NCBI GenBank assembly: GCA_902788315.1 | Contig: CADAJS010000026.1 | Span: 1-59,973 of the forward strand | Direction: 5' to 3' | DNA from: an uncultured Bacteroidales bacterium | GTDB lineage: Bacteria > Bacteroidota > Bacteroidia > Bacteroidales > Bacteroidaceae | Length of the DNA stretch: 59,973 nt | Part shown: in pieces, positions 18,088 through 25,805 of the stretch | Numbering within the stretch: the stretch's first letter is position 1 | How the letters are laid out: each line of letters opens with the position of its first letter | Notes under the pieces: generated by a model | The model's database searches: none | Told to the model about the DNA's origin: nothing | What the model saw: the letters and a program-made list of their open reading frames with translations, nothing else | Position numbers and translations under genes: made by a program

Positions 18088-19215
18088 ATGAATAGGGACA
18101 CTCAAGCATTTCTTGCATTGGTTAGGTCTGGACTTTGGGGAACGGAGTCCAGATTTGTGCCGTATGGAAATGTGGACTATAAGGTGGTACTGGATCTTGC
18201 AATGGGACAGTCGCTCATAGGACTTGTGGCGGCTGGCCTTGAACAAGTGGCAGATGTTAAGGTGCCGCAGGAGTGGGCTTTGCAGTTTGTCGGGCAAACG
18301 CTGCAGATTGAGCAACGGAACAAGGCGATGAATATTTTTATCGCTGGGCTGATAGAGAAACTGCGTGAGAATGATATCTATACTTTGCTGGTGAAAGGTC
18401 AAGGAATAGCGCAATGCTATGAGAAACCGCTATGGCGTTCCTCTGGTGATGTGGATCTATTCCTAAGTGAAGATAATTATCCGAAAGCGAAAGCGTTACT
18501 CGTTCCTATGGCTTCGTCTGTAGAAGAAGAGTATGGACGTGAGAAGCATCTGGGAATGACCATCGACGGGTGGGTAGTGGAGTTACACGGACACTTGTAT
18601 AGTGGGTTGTCTTCCAAAGTTGAGAAGGAGTTAGACCGGTTGAAAGAGGATACTTTTTACGGAGGTCAGGTGCGTTCGTGGTTGAATGGCAATACGCAGG
18701 TGTTTCTTTTGAAGGCTGGGAATGATGCTTTTTATGTGTTCACGCATATATTTCAGCATTTCTACAAGGGAGGCATTGGTTTGAGGCAAATATGTGATTG
18801 GTGCAGCCTGCTTTATACCTATAGAGACTCAATAGATTGCGATTTGCTGGAGCAACGGATTAGACGAGCAGGATTAACAACGGAGTGGAAGGCGTTATAT
18901 GCTCTGGCAAGTAAATATCTTGGCATGCCGGATTTGGATTCTGGTTTTATGTTTCATGATTCATGGTTTGACAAGAAGGCAGATAGGATTATGGAGTTTG
19001 TGCTGATGTCCGGGAATATGGGACTTAATCGTGGTTCATGGTTAACGGAGCACGGTTCATGGTTGGGGAGGCAGTATGTGGTGAGAAAGACCTTCTCAAT
19101 GTTCAGGCGTATTGGTGATTTAATTAATCATGCAAGGATATTCCCACTGGACTCGTTACGGTTCTTCCCAAGGATTATGTTCAATGGGCTAAGGAGTGCG
19201 ATGAAGGGCGAATGA
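18088..19215 (+). CDS. Nucleotidyltransferase-fold protein (NTP_transf_5)
   Basis: Protein of 375 residues related to the NTP_transf_5 family often found in exopolysaccharide loci; its reaction is unknown. The motif LLVKGQGIAQCY followed by WRSSGDVDLFL contains the G-D-x-D metal-binding pattern of pol-beta-type nucleotidyltransferases. A C-terminal helical domain ends with FPLDSLRFFPRIMFNGLRSA. I choose the ATG at 18088, four bases after the previous stop. Bases 19030-19070 inside the gene carry two copies of GGTTCATGGTT, the same word found in intergenic low-complexity sequence, translated as GSWLTEHGSWLG. A remnant of a related gene's C-terminus lies at 24277-24414. Confidence 0.8.
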   Translation: MNRDTQAFLALVRSGLWGTESRFVPYGNVDYKVVLDLAMGQSLIGLVAAGLEQVADVKVPQEWALQFVGQTLQIEQRNKAMNIFIAGLIEKLRENDIYTLLVKGQGIAQCYEKPLWRSSGDVDLFLSEDNYPKAKALLVPMASSVEEEYGREKHLGMTIDGWVVELHGHLYSGLSSKVEKELDRLKEDTFYGGQVRSWLNGNTQVFLLKAGNDAFYVFTHIFQHFYKGGIGLRQICDWCSLLYTYRDSIDCDLLEQRIRRAGLTTEWKALYALASKYLGMPDLDSGFMFHDSWFDKKADRIMEFVLMSGNMGLNRGSWLTEHGSWLGRQYVVRKTFSMFRRIGDLINHARIFPLDSLRFFPRIMFNGLRSAMKGE

Positions 19216-19276
19216 AATTAACCGGTTCATGGTTAAGGGTTCAAGGTTAAAATACAACCTTAACGACTACAAAGTA

Positions 19277-19681
19277 ATGAAGATCATTGATACTACATTA
19301 TTAGATAAGGTTTCTGCTGAAGCAAAGGAATCGCCCCGTCTTCGAAAGAACTATAACTTCCATCAGAGTCTTGATGAGAAATGTCACCGCTTCTTGAATG
19401 CCGTGGAGCCTGGAACGAAGGTGGAGATACATCGCCATCCGACGAAAGACGAGTCGTTTGTGCTACTTCGTGGTAGGGTTAGAGTGAATACCTACAATGA
19501 TGATGGTACAGTGATAGAGAGTGTAGTGCTCTGCCCGGAGGAAGGACTCTATGGGGTGGACATCCCCAAGAATGTGTGGCATAATGTGGAATGCTTGGAG
19601 TCTGGGAGTGTATTCTTTGAGTGTAAAGAAGGGCCGTTTGTGCCGCATGAAGTGGAAGGCGTTTTGCGCCTTCAACGATAA
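19277..19681 (+). CDS. WbuC-family cupin protein
   Basis: Small cupin of 134 residues from the preferred ATG at 19277 (MKIIDTTLLDK). An in-frame ATG 48 nt upstream lies in GGTTCATGG repeat sequence and is less likely. The metal-binding cupin motif is EIHRHPTKDESFVLLRG, with a second motif around DIPKNVWHNVECLE and EGPFVPHE. WbuC proteins occur in O-antigen loci with no firmly established reaction. It is separated from the upstream gene by about 60 nt containing GGTTCATGGTTAAGGGTTCA repeats. Confidence 0.82.
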   Translation: MKIIDTTLLDKVSAEAKESPRLRKNYNFHQSLDEKCHRFLNAVEPGTKVEIHRHPTKDESFVLLRGRVRVNTYNDDGTVIESVVLCPEEGLYGVDIPKNVWHNVECLESGSVFFECKEGPFVPHEVEGVLRLQR

Positions 19682-19751
19682 CGTTAACCCTGATCTTGAC
19701 TGGTTATGTGGTGAAGAAAATATTAACGAGAAACAAATAAACTAATATATT

Positions 19752-21001
19752 ATGTCTGAAAGAAAAAGAATTTACCTCTGTCTGGCTCATATGAGCGAGG
19801 ACGGAATGGAACAGAAGTATGTGAAAGAGGCTTTTGATACGAACTGGGTGGTACCCCTTGGCCCGAATGTGAATGGGTTTGAGAAAGACTTGGAACAATT
19901 CATAATTCATAATGCACAAGGCAAAATCACTCCGGGACTTGAAGGAAAACGGGTGGTGGCAGCGGGGTGAAGCCGGGCGACGAGGTGATAGTGCAGAGCT
20001 TTACGTTCTGTGCATCGACGCATCCTGTGACATACCTTGGAGCTACACCTGTGCTGGTGGACTCGGAGCCGGACACATGGAACATTGACCCGGAACTGCT
20101 GGAGGAGGCCATCAAAGACCGCATTGCCAAGACGGGGAAGAAGCCTGCGGCCATCGTGCCGGTGGCGCTGTATGGTATGCCGTACAAGGCAGACCGCATC
20201 ATGGAGATTGCCAACAAGTATGGGATTCCTGTAGTGGAGGATGCGGCTGAGGGTTTTGGCTCTCGTTACAAAGGTCAGGTGCTGGGCACGTTCGGTAAGT
20301 ATGGCGTACTGTCGTTCAACGGTAACAAGATGATTACGACCTCTGGCGGTGGTGCGCTGATTACAGCCAATGACGATGAGTGGCGAGAGATTATGATGTA
20401 TGCTACGCAGTATCGTGAGAGTTATCCGTACTATCAGCACGAGAAGATAGGATATAACTACCGTATGTCGAATATCTGTGCGGGTATTGGTCGCGGACAG
20501 ATGACGGTGGTGAATGACCACCTGACTCACCACAAGCATGTGCAGAAGATGTATGAGGAACTGCTGGCTGATGTGCCTGGAGTACATGTTCACAGTCAGC
20601 CCAACAATGGTGACTATGACAGTAACTACTGGCTTTGTACCATCACGATTGATGAGAATGTGAAGGTGAAGGGTCAGGAGGATGCTTATAAGACCATTGT
20701 CACAGGTGCTGTAGGTGGTGCAGCGGGTGTCATCCACGCTGCTGCATCTGCTCATACGGACTGTGAACCGAATGCCAATGTGGAGGCTATGCGTGTAGCT
20801 CTCGATCAGGCCCAGATAGAGGCAAGGCCGGTGTGGAAGCCGATGCACAAACAGCCCTGTTATAAGGATGCACCTGCATACGTGAATGGTGTCTCGGAGG
20901 CTATCTTCAAGGTCGGTATGTGTCTGCCTGCAGGCCCATACGTCACCGATGACGATGTCTGGTATATCGTGGATACTATCAAGGCAAACATCGTTGGATG
21001 A
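19752..21001 (+). pseudogene. DegT/DnrJ/EryC1-type aminotransferase, frameshifted
   Basis: PLP-dependent sugar aminotransferase (PglE/WbpE type) broken near its N-terminus. The first frame, 19752-19970, ends in GKRVVAAG followed by TGA; the second frame from about 19967 starts KPGDEVIVQSFTFCAS and runs intact to the end, including EDAAEGFG, the PLP-lysine segment SFNGNKMITTSGGGA, and LPAGPYVTDDDV. Relatives have about 15 residues with an SAGTAAIHL-type PLP-phosphate motif between these parts; here they are lost together with the reading frame. In addition the segment IIHNAQ is encoded by a TTCATAATTCATAAT word also seen at the right end of the window. I infer a non-functional gene. Confidence 0.8.
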
Positions 21002-21084
21002 AGAATATTCTAAAGGCCATATGGCTGTTTTGTAGCTTCTTGTTTGTTCCTCAAAAGAGGCCAAAAGCGATGTATGAGGACTGA
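20998..21084 (+). CDS. Small open frame of 28 codons, unknown
   Basis: The ATG overlaps the aminotransferase stop as ATGA and encodes MKNILKAIWLFCSFLFVP followed by a short basic tail. It looks like the start of a membrane or exported protein cut short, or simply chance. No family recognised. Confidence 0.25.
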   Translation: MKNILKAIWLFCSFLFVPQKRPKAMYED

Positions 21085-21161
21085 TGTCTGATGAATCTAT
21101 GAACTGTATATGGGAATCACGTAAGCTGTATGTGACAGGCATTGGCTTTGACTTACATTAG

Positions 21162-21390
21162 GTCACACAGATAGCACAGATGACTATTAAAGTGTATAGT
21201 GTATAGTTTATAGTGTAAAGTCAGTGTAGGAAGTAGTGAGTGTATAGTGGCAAGCTGAGAGTTTTGGATTCTTTGCACTAAAGGCAAAGCGGCCGCTCGA
21301 CATCCCGTAGGGTGGTGCTTGCTACCACAGGGACGCAAGAAGCCGATTACTTGGACGAGCCAAGCGACAAAGTCGAGCGAAGGGGGCATG
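21162..21390. repeat. Mosaic intergenic repeat, copy R2
   Basis: Modules in order: GGTCACACAGATAGCACAGATGAC, TATTAAAG plus TATAGTGTATAG runs, GTGTAAAGTCAGTGTAGGAAG, TTTGCACTAAAGGCAAAGCGG, GGACGCAAGAAGCCGATTAC and TTGGACGAGCCAAGCGAC. It separates the polysaccharide locus from the PARIS-like cassette. Confidence 0.8.
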
Positions 21391-21480
21391 GAGAATGGTT
21401 ACATTTGGTTCGAAGTGTTAAAGAAGTGTTAAAAATTGGCAGAATCTGCATTTCGGGGCATTGGGTTGAGAAATAATTCG

Positions 21481-21488
21481 TATTTTTG
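21481..21488 (+). promoter_or_regulatory. -7 promoter box TATTTTTG
   Basis: Matches TAnnTTTG, with a TTGG near 21461 as a possible -33 element (spacing slightly short). It predicts a transcription start near 21495 and so fixes the start of the ATPase gene at 21508 or later. Confidence 0.6.
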
Positions 21489-21507
21489 CAAATTAAAAGA
21501 AACGAAA

Positions 21508-22518
21508 ATGTTGAGCGGTATGAGTGCGATATATTTGAAACAGATAATTATAACTGGTCTATTCGGCTATAAGAACCTGTCGTGGGATGTTTACGAAGAC
21601 GTGAACATCCTGGGCGGAGACAATGGAAGTGGTAAGTCTACAGTGTTTCAAATTTGTCATTCGCTGATAGTTGCAGGTTATATCAGGGATGCACGCTATG
21701 CAAGACTTGTTGATAAGGTAACGCTGGTATTCTCCAATGGCTATAGCTTGATTTGGGAGAAACAGAAATTGATGCCAACTATGGCAAGAGAAGCCGGATA
21801 CAGTTATTTCAATATTGGAAACGGCAAGGTCGAAAAGGATGGTTCCGTTGAGATACAACGTGTAAAGGCGACAGACGAGCAAGGAAACATAAAAGAGCCA
21901 AGTTCCATAGTGAATAATGTAGGATCTTCGCTATTGTCCTCTTTCGACCAGACTATATTGGACTCACAGAAGATAGCCGGTGAAAAAGAGAATAACGACC
22001 GCACATACCTGGACAAGTTGCTGACTTCTTATATCTCGTATAGAAATTCCAGAGTTTCCCAGATTCTGATTAATTCCCTTTCGAGAGGCGCACAGGAAGG
22101 AAAAAGTGAGAGAGGGCACAGGGTGACTATTAGTGGTAAAGACGCACAGTATATCATCCTGTTTAACGAAGCACTGAAAGACTTCTTCGGCGAGAACTAT
22201 CAGATTAAAGCGGGAATGGAGTCGCAGATTACAATGATCAGTAAAAAGACCAATGAAGAGATTGCTTACCAAGACTTGTCGCTTGGAGAAAAAGAAATGC
22301 TCCTATTAATAGTCTTTATTAGCAATACATACGACGAGCCAGTTCTGGTTTGGCTGGATGAACCCGATTTGGGACTGCATGTCGATTGGCAGGAGAATCT
22401 GATAGCTTGTCTCAGACGTTTGAATCCGAATATACAACTATTCGTATCTACCCATGCTCCTTCAATGGTAGAGGGAAACCAGGAGCGTGTAAAAGAGATG
22501 TCGGAGATAACACTGTAG
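21508..22518 (+). CDS. AAA ATPase, PARIS AriA-like
   Basis: ABC/SMC-type ATPase of 336 residues. Walker A is GGDNGSGKST (residues 36-45). Later come the signature-like DLSLGEKEMLLLI, Walker B VLVWLDEPDLGLH and the H-loop STHAPSMVEG. This OLD-like arrangement is shared with AriA of the PARIS phage-defence system. The next gene, 5 nt downstream, encodes a DUF4435/TOPRIM-type protein, the AriB-like partner. In PARIS the ATPase senses a phage trigger such as an anti-restriction protein and releases the toxic AriB. A frame from 21436 exists, but the promoter box at 21481 rules it out. The pair is bracketed by repeat copies R2 and R3. Confidence 0.75.
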   Translation: MLSGMSAIYLKQIIITGLFGYKNLSWDVYEDVNILGGDNGSGKSTVFQICHSLIVAGYIRDARYARLVDKVTLVFSNGYSLIWEKQKLMPTMAREAGYSYFNIGNGKVEKDGSVEIQRVKATDEQGNIKEPSSIVNNVGSSLLSSFDQTILDSQKIAGEKENNDRTYLDKLLTSYISYRNSRVSQILINSLSRGAQEGKSERGHRVTISGKDAQYIILFNEALKDFFGENYQIKAGMESQITMISKKTNEEIAYQDLSLGEKEMLLLIVFISNTYDEPVLVWLDEPDLGLHVDWQENLIACLRRLNPNIQLFVSTHAPSMVEGNQERVKEMSEITL

Positions 22519-22523
22519 CGGTA

Positions 22524-23549
22524 ATGGGAAGTAAACTTAGGGACAATTTATCGAACCGCTACTACCAGCGCCGAAACTTGCTGAATGCGCGTCCTAACTT
22601 GGTGAAAGCCTTGGTTGAGGATGGTAGTGACATTTCTATTTGGGAACGTATGCTCAAAAAAGCGTGCCCACAGAAGCAGTTTGATGTAAAGCCTTATCAA
22701 GCAGGAGAGAACAGGACAAAGAGTAAACAGCTGGTTATTAAGACCATTATAGAAAATGGTGGTCCGCTATATGTCGGCTGTGTTGATAGTGATTTGGATA
22801 AATTTTTGGAAACAGAGAGATATGGGCAACAAGGTGGGCTGTTCTATCCGTCACACTATTTGTTTCACACCTACGTATATAGCGTGGAGAACCTATTCTG
22901 CCTGCCATCGACATTGGGAGATGCATACACCACAGCAACGTCGTTCAAAGGAGGACTTGATTTCGAAGAGTTGTTCAAGTTGATTTCACAAACGATTTAT
23001 CCGCTTATGATTACCGACTTGTATCTGCGGCACGCTGGAAGTCCGGATGTCTTTAATGTGGAAAACTGGGGGCACATCTTTCCCGGCGAGAAAAATGTAA
23101 AGCAAACTCTTAGCGGGAAGGCTAAGAATGATATTGTAGAGTCGATAGCGAACAACGTCAATAAATATCTGAGGGGACTTAGGCAATTGCCTGCATTTGA
23201 TGAAGGTATGTGTCGAGCATATGAAAAGGAATTACTGGCCAAATATCCGTTCATGAGTCAAGATAATTGTATGCTGTTTGTCTATGGTCATGGCGTGTTT
23301 GACTTTGTGATGACTCTGATGGAGGAGCAGAAGCAGTATGATTTTAATACTGAAAAGCAAGAGATATTCACGGCTAAAGATATGGAGCAGTCGGTGAAGA
23401 ATCAGAGAATTGAAGAGCTGACAAATCGACAGAATGATATAAAGACGGTGCTTCGTTCCAATTTTGGTTTTATGACTAATGGATGTCAGGCTTATCATCT
23501 TATTAGTTCCGATATTCAGCAGGCTTTTAGAGAGGAGGTGGTGGAGTGA
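22524..23549 (+). CDS. DUF4435 (TOPRIM-like) protein, PARIS AriB-like
   Basis: Protein of 341 residues. An N-terminal strand carries E32 in KALVEDGSDISIW, and a second strand carries D88, D90 and D92 in YVGCVDSDLDKF, together a TOPRIM-type acidic centre as in DUF4435/AriB proteins. Next come HTYVYSVENLFC and a long helical C-terminus with a coiled-coil stretch (MEQSVKNQRIEELTNRQND). AriB-type effectors cleave host tRNA on activation; that activity here is inference from family. The ATG at 22524 lies 5 nt after the ATPase stop; the open frame extends 138 nt into the ATPase gene but without family sequence. Confidence 0.75.
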   Translation: MGSKLRDNLSNRYYQRRNLLNARPNLVKALVEDGSDISIWERMLKKACPQKQFDVKPYQAGENRTKSKQLVIKTIIENGGPLYVGCVDSDLDKFLETERYGQQGGLFYPSHYLFHTYVYSVENLFCLPSTLGDAYTTATSFKGGLDFEELFKLISQTIYPLMITDLYLRHAGSPDVFNVENWGHIFPGEKNVKQTLSGKAKNDIVESIANNVNKYLRGLRQLPAFDEGMCRAYEKELLAKYPFMSQDNCMLFVYGHGVFDFVMTLMEEQKQYDFNTEKQEIFTAKDMEQSVKNQRIEELTNRQNDIKTVLRSNFGFMTNGCQAYHLISSDIQQAFREEVVE

Positions 23550-23559
23550 TGGACGAACT

Positions 23560-23818
23560 GTTTTAGTCTCGCACAGATAGCACAGATGACTATTAAAGTT
23601 TATAGTGCACTTTAAAGTTTATAGTGTAAAGTGTATAGTGTAAAGTCAGTTGAATAGTGTATAGTAATAAGTTGATTACTTGGACGAACGGAGGGTGTTA
23701 GGTCGCACTGATAGCACAGATAACACAGATGACTATTAAAGTGTATAGTGTATAGTGTATAGTGTAAAGTCAGTGTAGGAAGTAGTGAGTGTATAGTGGC
23801 AAGCAGAGGCGTCATCTG
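23560..23818. repeat. Mosaic intergenic repeat, copy R3 (double)
   Basis: Holds two successive module sets: CACAGATAGCACAGATGAC at about 23568 and again, as GATAGCACAGATAACACAG, at about 23709. Each is followed by TATAGTGTAAAGTCAGT-type runs, and GATTACTTGGACGAACGGAG lies between them. No gene in this stretch. Confidence 0.8.
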
Positions 23819-23832
23819 TAAAGGACGGAAAG

Positions 23833-24178
23833 TTGTCTGATATGGAACGTGAGCAGTATCAAAACCAAATAAAGGATCTTCTTCAAGCCGTTGAGACTCT
23901 CTTGAAGTCCAATAAGGCGATGGGAGAAAGAGTGGCTCAGTTGGAGAAGATAGTCAAGGACTATGACGACTTGAAGGCTGCGAGTAAGCGAATGGAGAGT
24001 CAAACTGGTTCGGACTATCCTGAGCGTGAGCAGTCTCGATAAAATCAAGGCTGCGAGTAAGCGAATGGAGAGTCAAACTGGTTCGGACTATCCTGAGTGT
24101 GAGCAGGCTCGATAAAATCAAGGCTGAGAATGCGAAGCTGAAAGGCGAGCTCGCTATGCGCAAACGTGGGGGGCTTTG
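23833..24178 (+). pseudogene. Coiled-coil remnant, possibly IS66-type transposase N-terminus
   Basis: The first 45 codons (YQNQIKDLLQAVETLLKSNK, RVAQLEKIVKDYDDLKAA) form a clear coiled coil. The frame is then broken by a 73-bp tandem duplication (23974-24046 and 24047-24119) and resumes in another frame as LDKIKAENAKLKGELAMRKR before a stop at about 24178. Coiled coils like this open IS66-family transposases of Bacteroidota; that identity is tentative. No transposase core follows. Confidence 0.45.
23974..24119. repeat. 73-bp tandem duplication
   Basis: Two copies starting AAGGCTGCGAGTAAGCGAAT at 23974 and 24047 differ at only two positions (TGAGCGTGAGCAGTCTC versus TGAGTGTGAGCAGGCTC). Length 73 is not a multiple of three, so the duplication shifts the coiled-coil frame. 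The near identity points to a recent event. Confidence 0.85.
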
Positions 24179-24276
24179 ACTTGTGTCCCAAAAGGGGTTG
24201 GATGCTTACTTTTTTGGGAAATACCCTAACCCCCACTTTTTACTGGGGCTAAGGTGTATGTTCCAAAAGGGATTGG

Positions 24277-24414
24277 ATGCATACGAAGTTCATCTCCTTC
24301 TGGATCCGTCTAAGTGCTATGCTCCGTCACTTCCGGGTGTTCCCTTTAGACTCTATCCGCTTCTTTAATGACGTCCTCCGTAGTGGCCTGCATGCAGCGG
24401 TGAGAGGTGAGTAA
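24277..24414 (+). pseudogene. C-terminal remnant of an NTP_transf_5 gene
   Basis: Forty-five codons reading MHTKFISFWIRLSAMLRHFR then VFPLDSIRFFNDVLRSGLHA and a final VRGE stop align with the C-terminus of the intact nucleotidyltransferase-fold protein at 18088-19215 (FPLDSLRFFPRIMFNGLRSA, MKGE stop). The similarity ends at the shared stop codon. It is the tail of a second polysaccharide-locus gene left behind when the accessory cassettes were exchanged. Upstream bases 24183-24280 hold two direct copies of CCAAAAGGGRTTGGATGC. Confidence 0.7.
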
Positions 24415-24423
24415 GGTTTTAAC

Positions 24424-24452
24424 GTTAACATTAACGCTACGGTAATGTTAAC
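24424..24452. promoter_or_regulatory. Perfect 10-bp inverted repeat, operator candidate
   Basis: GTTAACATTA (24424-24433) and TAATGTTAAC (24443-24452) are exact reverse complements around 9 bp. A second, shorter inverted pair GAATC/GATTC sits at 24474-24488, right in the -33 to -15 zone of the promoter at 24501. AT-rich and without a T-run, the repeat looks more like a protein-binding site than a terminator. Confidence 0.45.
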
Positions 24453-24500
24453 TTATCATAAAAGATCGGGTGAGAATCGTTAAGATTCGATAAATAAGTG

Positions 24501-24508
24501 TAATTTTG
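24501..24508 (+). promoter_or_regulatory. -7 promoter box TAATTTTG
   Basis: TAnnTTTG match 22 nt before the ATG of the ATPase gene at 24531. It predicts a short leader and a dedicated promoter for the ATPase/nuclease pair. Confidence 0.6.
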
Positions 24509-24530
24509 CAGACTAAAACTATATGACGCG

Positions 24531-25805
24531 ATGGAACGTATAAAGGTCAAGATAAACAAACTGGGAAGGGTGGCGAACTCCTCCATTGAGATTGCTCCGT
24601 TGATGATATTCTCGGGGGAATCCGGAATGGGCAAGAGTTATCTGGCTCTGTTGGCACATTATTTCTACGATGTGCTGATACTCTCTGACCGTGTGAAACG
24701 TCTGGAAGGATTCTTCGTAGAGTATGGCTATGACTACAGCGTGATGGTGAAGGGCTTCCAAGAGGCAGGTGAGGCTCTTTCCGTCAGCAAACAGCAGCTG
24801 GAACAATGGATGGCAAAGGATGCCATCAGCTACCTGCGCTTCATGCTGAACTCAGACAAACTGGAGGGTGACATTGAGGTAGCATTGCCTTCTACGGTTG
24901 CTGAGAATATGCCCATCAACTATAATGTGACTCAGGCAGGTCTCGTGAATAGCGAGAGCAAAGAGGTAATGCTGACGATGGGGCAGATTGGTTTCCGTGT
25001 TACCCAGTCAGCCATCAATGACGTGACCCCTTTTGCTTCCATTCTTTCCGCGTACCTTACGGAATGTCTGTACGGCCATATCTATGCGATACGTTCTACG
25101 TTCAATATGCCTCCTTCGCGCGGTCCCGTGTTGAGTGAAAATGTGACGGGCAACTCAGGAATGTATAAGGATTTCATTGCTGACGTGAACGATATGAACA
25201 ATGTATTGCCTAATAGTCAATTGGTGCCTGAACAACTGATGGAACAGCTTCATACGATTATGGAAGGCGATGTAAAGAAAGAAGATGGGAAATATGTGTA
25301 CATGACGGATGGAGTGAACATGCCCATATCTGCCGCTGCTTCGTCTATACGTGAAATAGCCCCCTTGCAGTTGCTTGCATCGAAGGTGAGCATGAGCCAG
25401 ACGGCCATCCTGATAGAAGAGCCGGAAGCACATCTGCATCCGAACAAACAGCGGATGATGGCGGATGTGGTGGGTTGTCTCCGTCAGACGGGAGCATACG
25501 TTCATCTGACTACTCATAGTGATTACTTTCTGCGGCGAATAAACGAACTGATTCTTTTTCAGCGTTATGCAGACGGTCATAGTAAGGAAGAAACGGAAAG
25601 CCTGTCGGAACGGACAGGTATAAGCACCACATTCAGTATTGACGGCAGTAAAGCTGTTGCCTATCTGATGGTGCGGCAGAATGACGGAACTTCCAAGGTG
25701 GTGGAGCAGAACTTGAAGAACGGAGTGCCTTTCACATCGTTCAGCGATGCTGTTAGGGAGGGTATGCGTGTTGAGGATATTCTGGAGGAGGCGTTGGAGT
25801 CATGA
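24531..25805 (+). CDS. AAA/SMC-like ATPase of a two-gene cassette
   Basis: ATPase of 424 residues, ATP-binding part split by a long insertion. Walker A FSGESGMGKSYLAL lies at residues 27-40. The second half carries SSIREIAPLQLL, Walker B ILIEEPEAHLHPNKQRMMAD and the H-loop VHLTTHSDYFLRR, as in AAA_15/AAA_21 OLD-like proteins. The middle (about 45-260) is helical and not recognised. The 3' end overlaps the next gene by 4 nt (ATGA), so the two are translationally coupled. The neighbour has a PD-(D/E)XK-like motif. ATPase plus nuclease in a repeat-bounded cassette beside other defence modules suggests anti-phage function, but I cannot match the pair to a named system. Not clearly similar to the AriA-like protein at 21508 beyond the ATPase motifs. 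Confidence 0.75.
   Translation: MERIKVKINKLGRVANSSIEIAPLMIFSGESGMGKSYLALLAHYFYDVLILSDRVKRLEGFFVEYGYDYSVMVKGFQEAGEALSVSKQQLEQWMAKDAISYLRFMLNSDKLEGDIEVALPSTVAENMPINYNVTQAGLVNSESKEVMLTMGQIGFRVTQSAINDVTPFASILSAYLTECLYGHIYAIRSTFNMPPSRGPVLSENVTGNSGMYKDFIADVNDMNNVLPNSQLVPEQLMEQLHTIMEGDVKKEDGKYVYMTDGVNMPISAAASSIREIAPLQLLASKVSMSQTAILIEEPEAHLHPNKQRMMADVVGCLRQTGAYVHLTTHSDYFLRRINELILFQRYADGHSKEETESLSERTGISTTFSIDGSKAVAYLMVRQNDGTSKVVEQNLKNGVPFTSFSDAVREGMRVEDILEEALES

Noticed and set aside
19907..21142. 411-codon minus-strand frame opposite the aminotransferase pseudogene
   Set aside because: The plus strand carries recognisable aminotransferase motifs over the same bases; the minus frame has no family features.
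21436..21507. N-terminal extension of the PARIS-like ATPase
   Set aside because: The promoter box at 21481-21488 lies within it, so these codons would not be transcribed.
24183..24368. Open frame of 61 codons on the + strand
   Set aside because: Its translation has no family features, while the overlapping frame 24277-24414 clearly matches the C-terminus of a neighbouring gene family.
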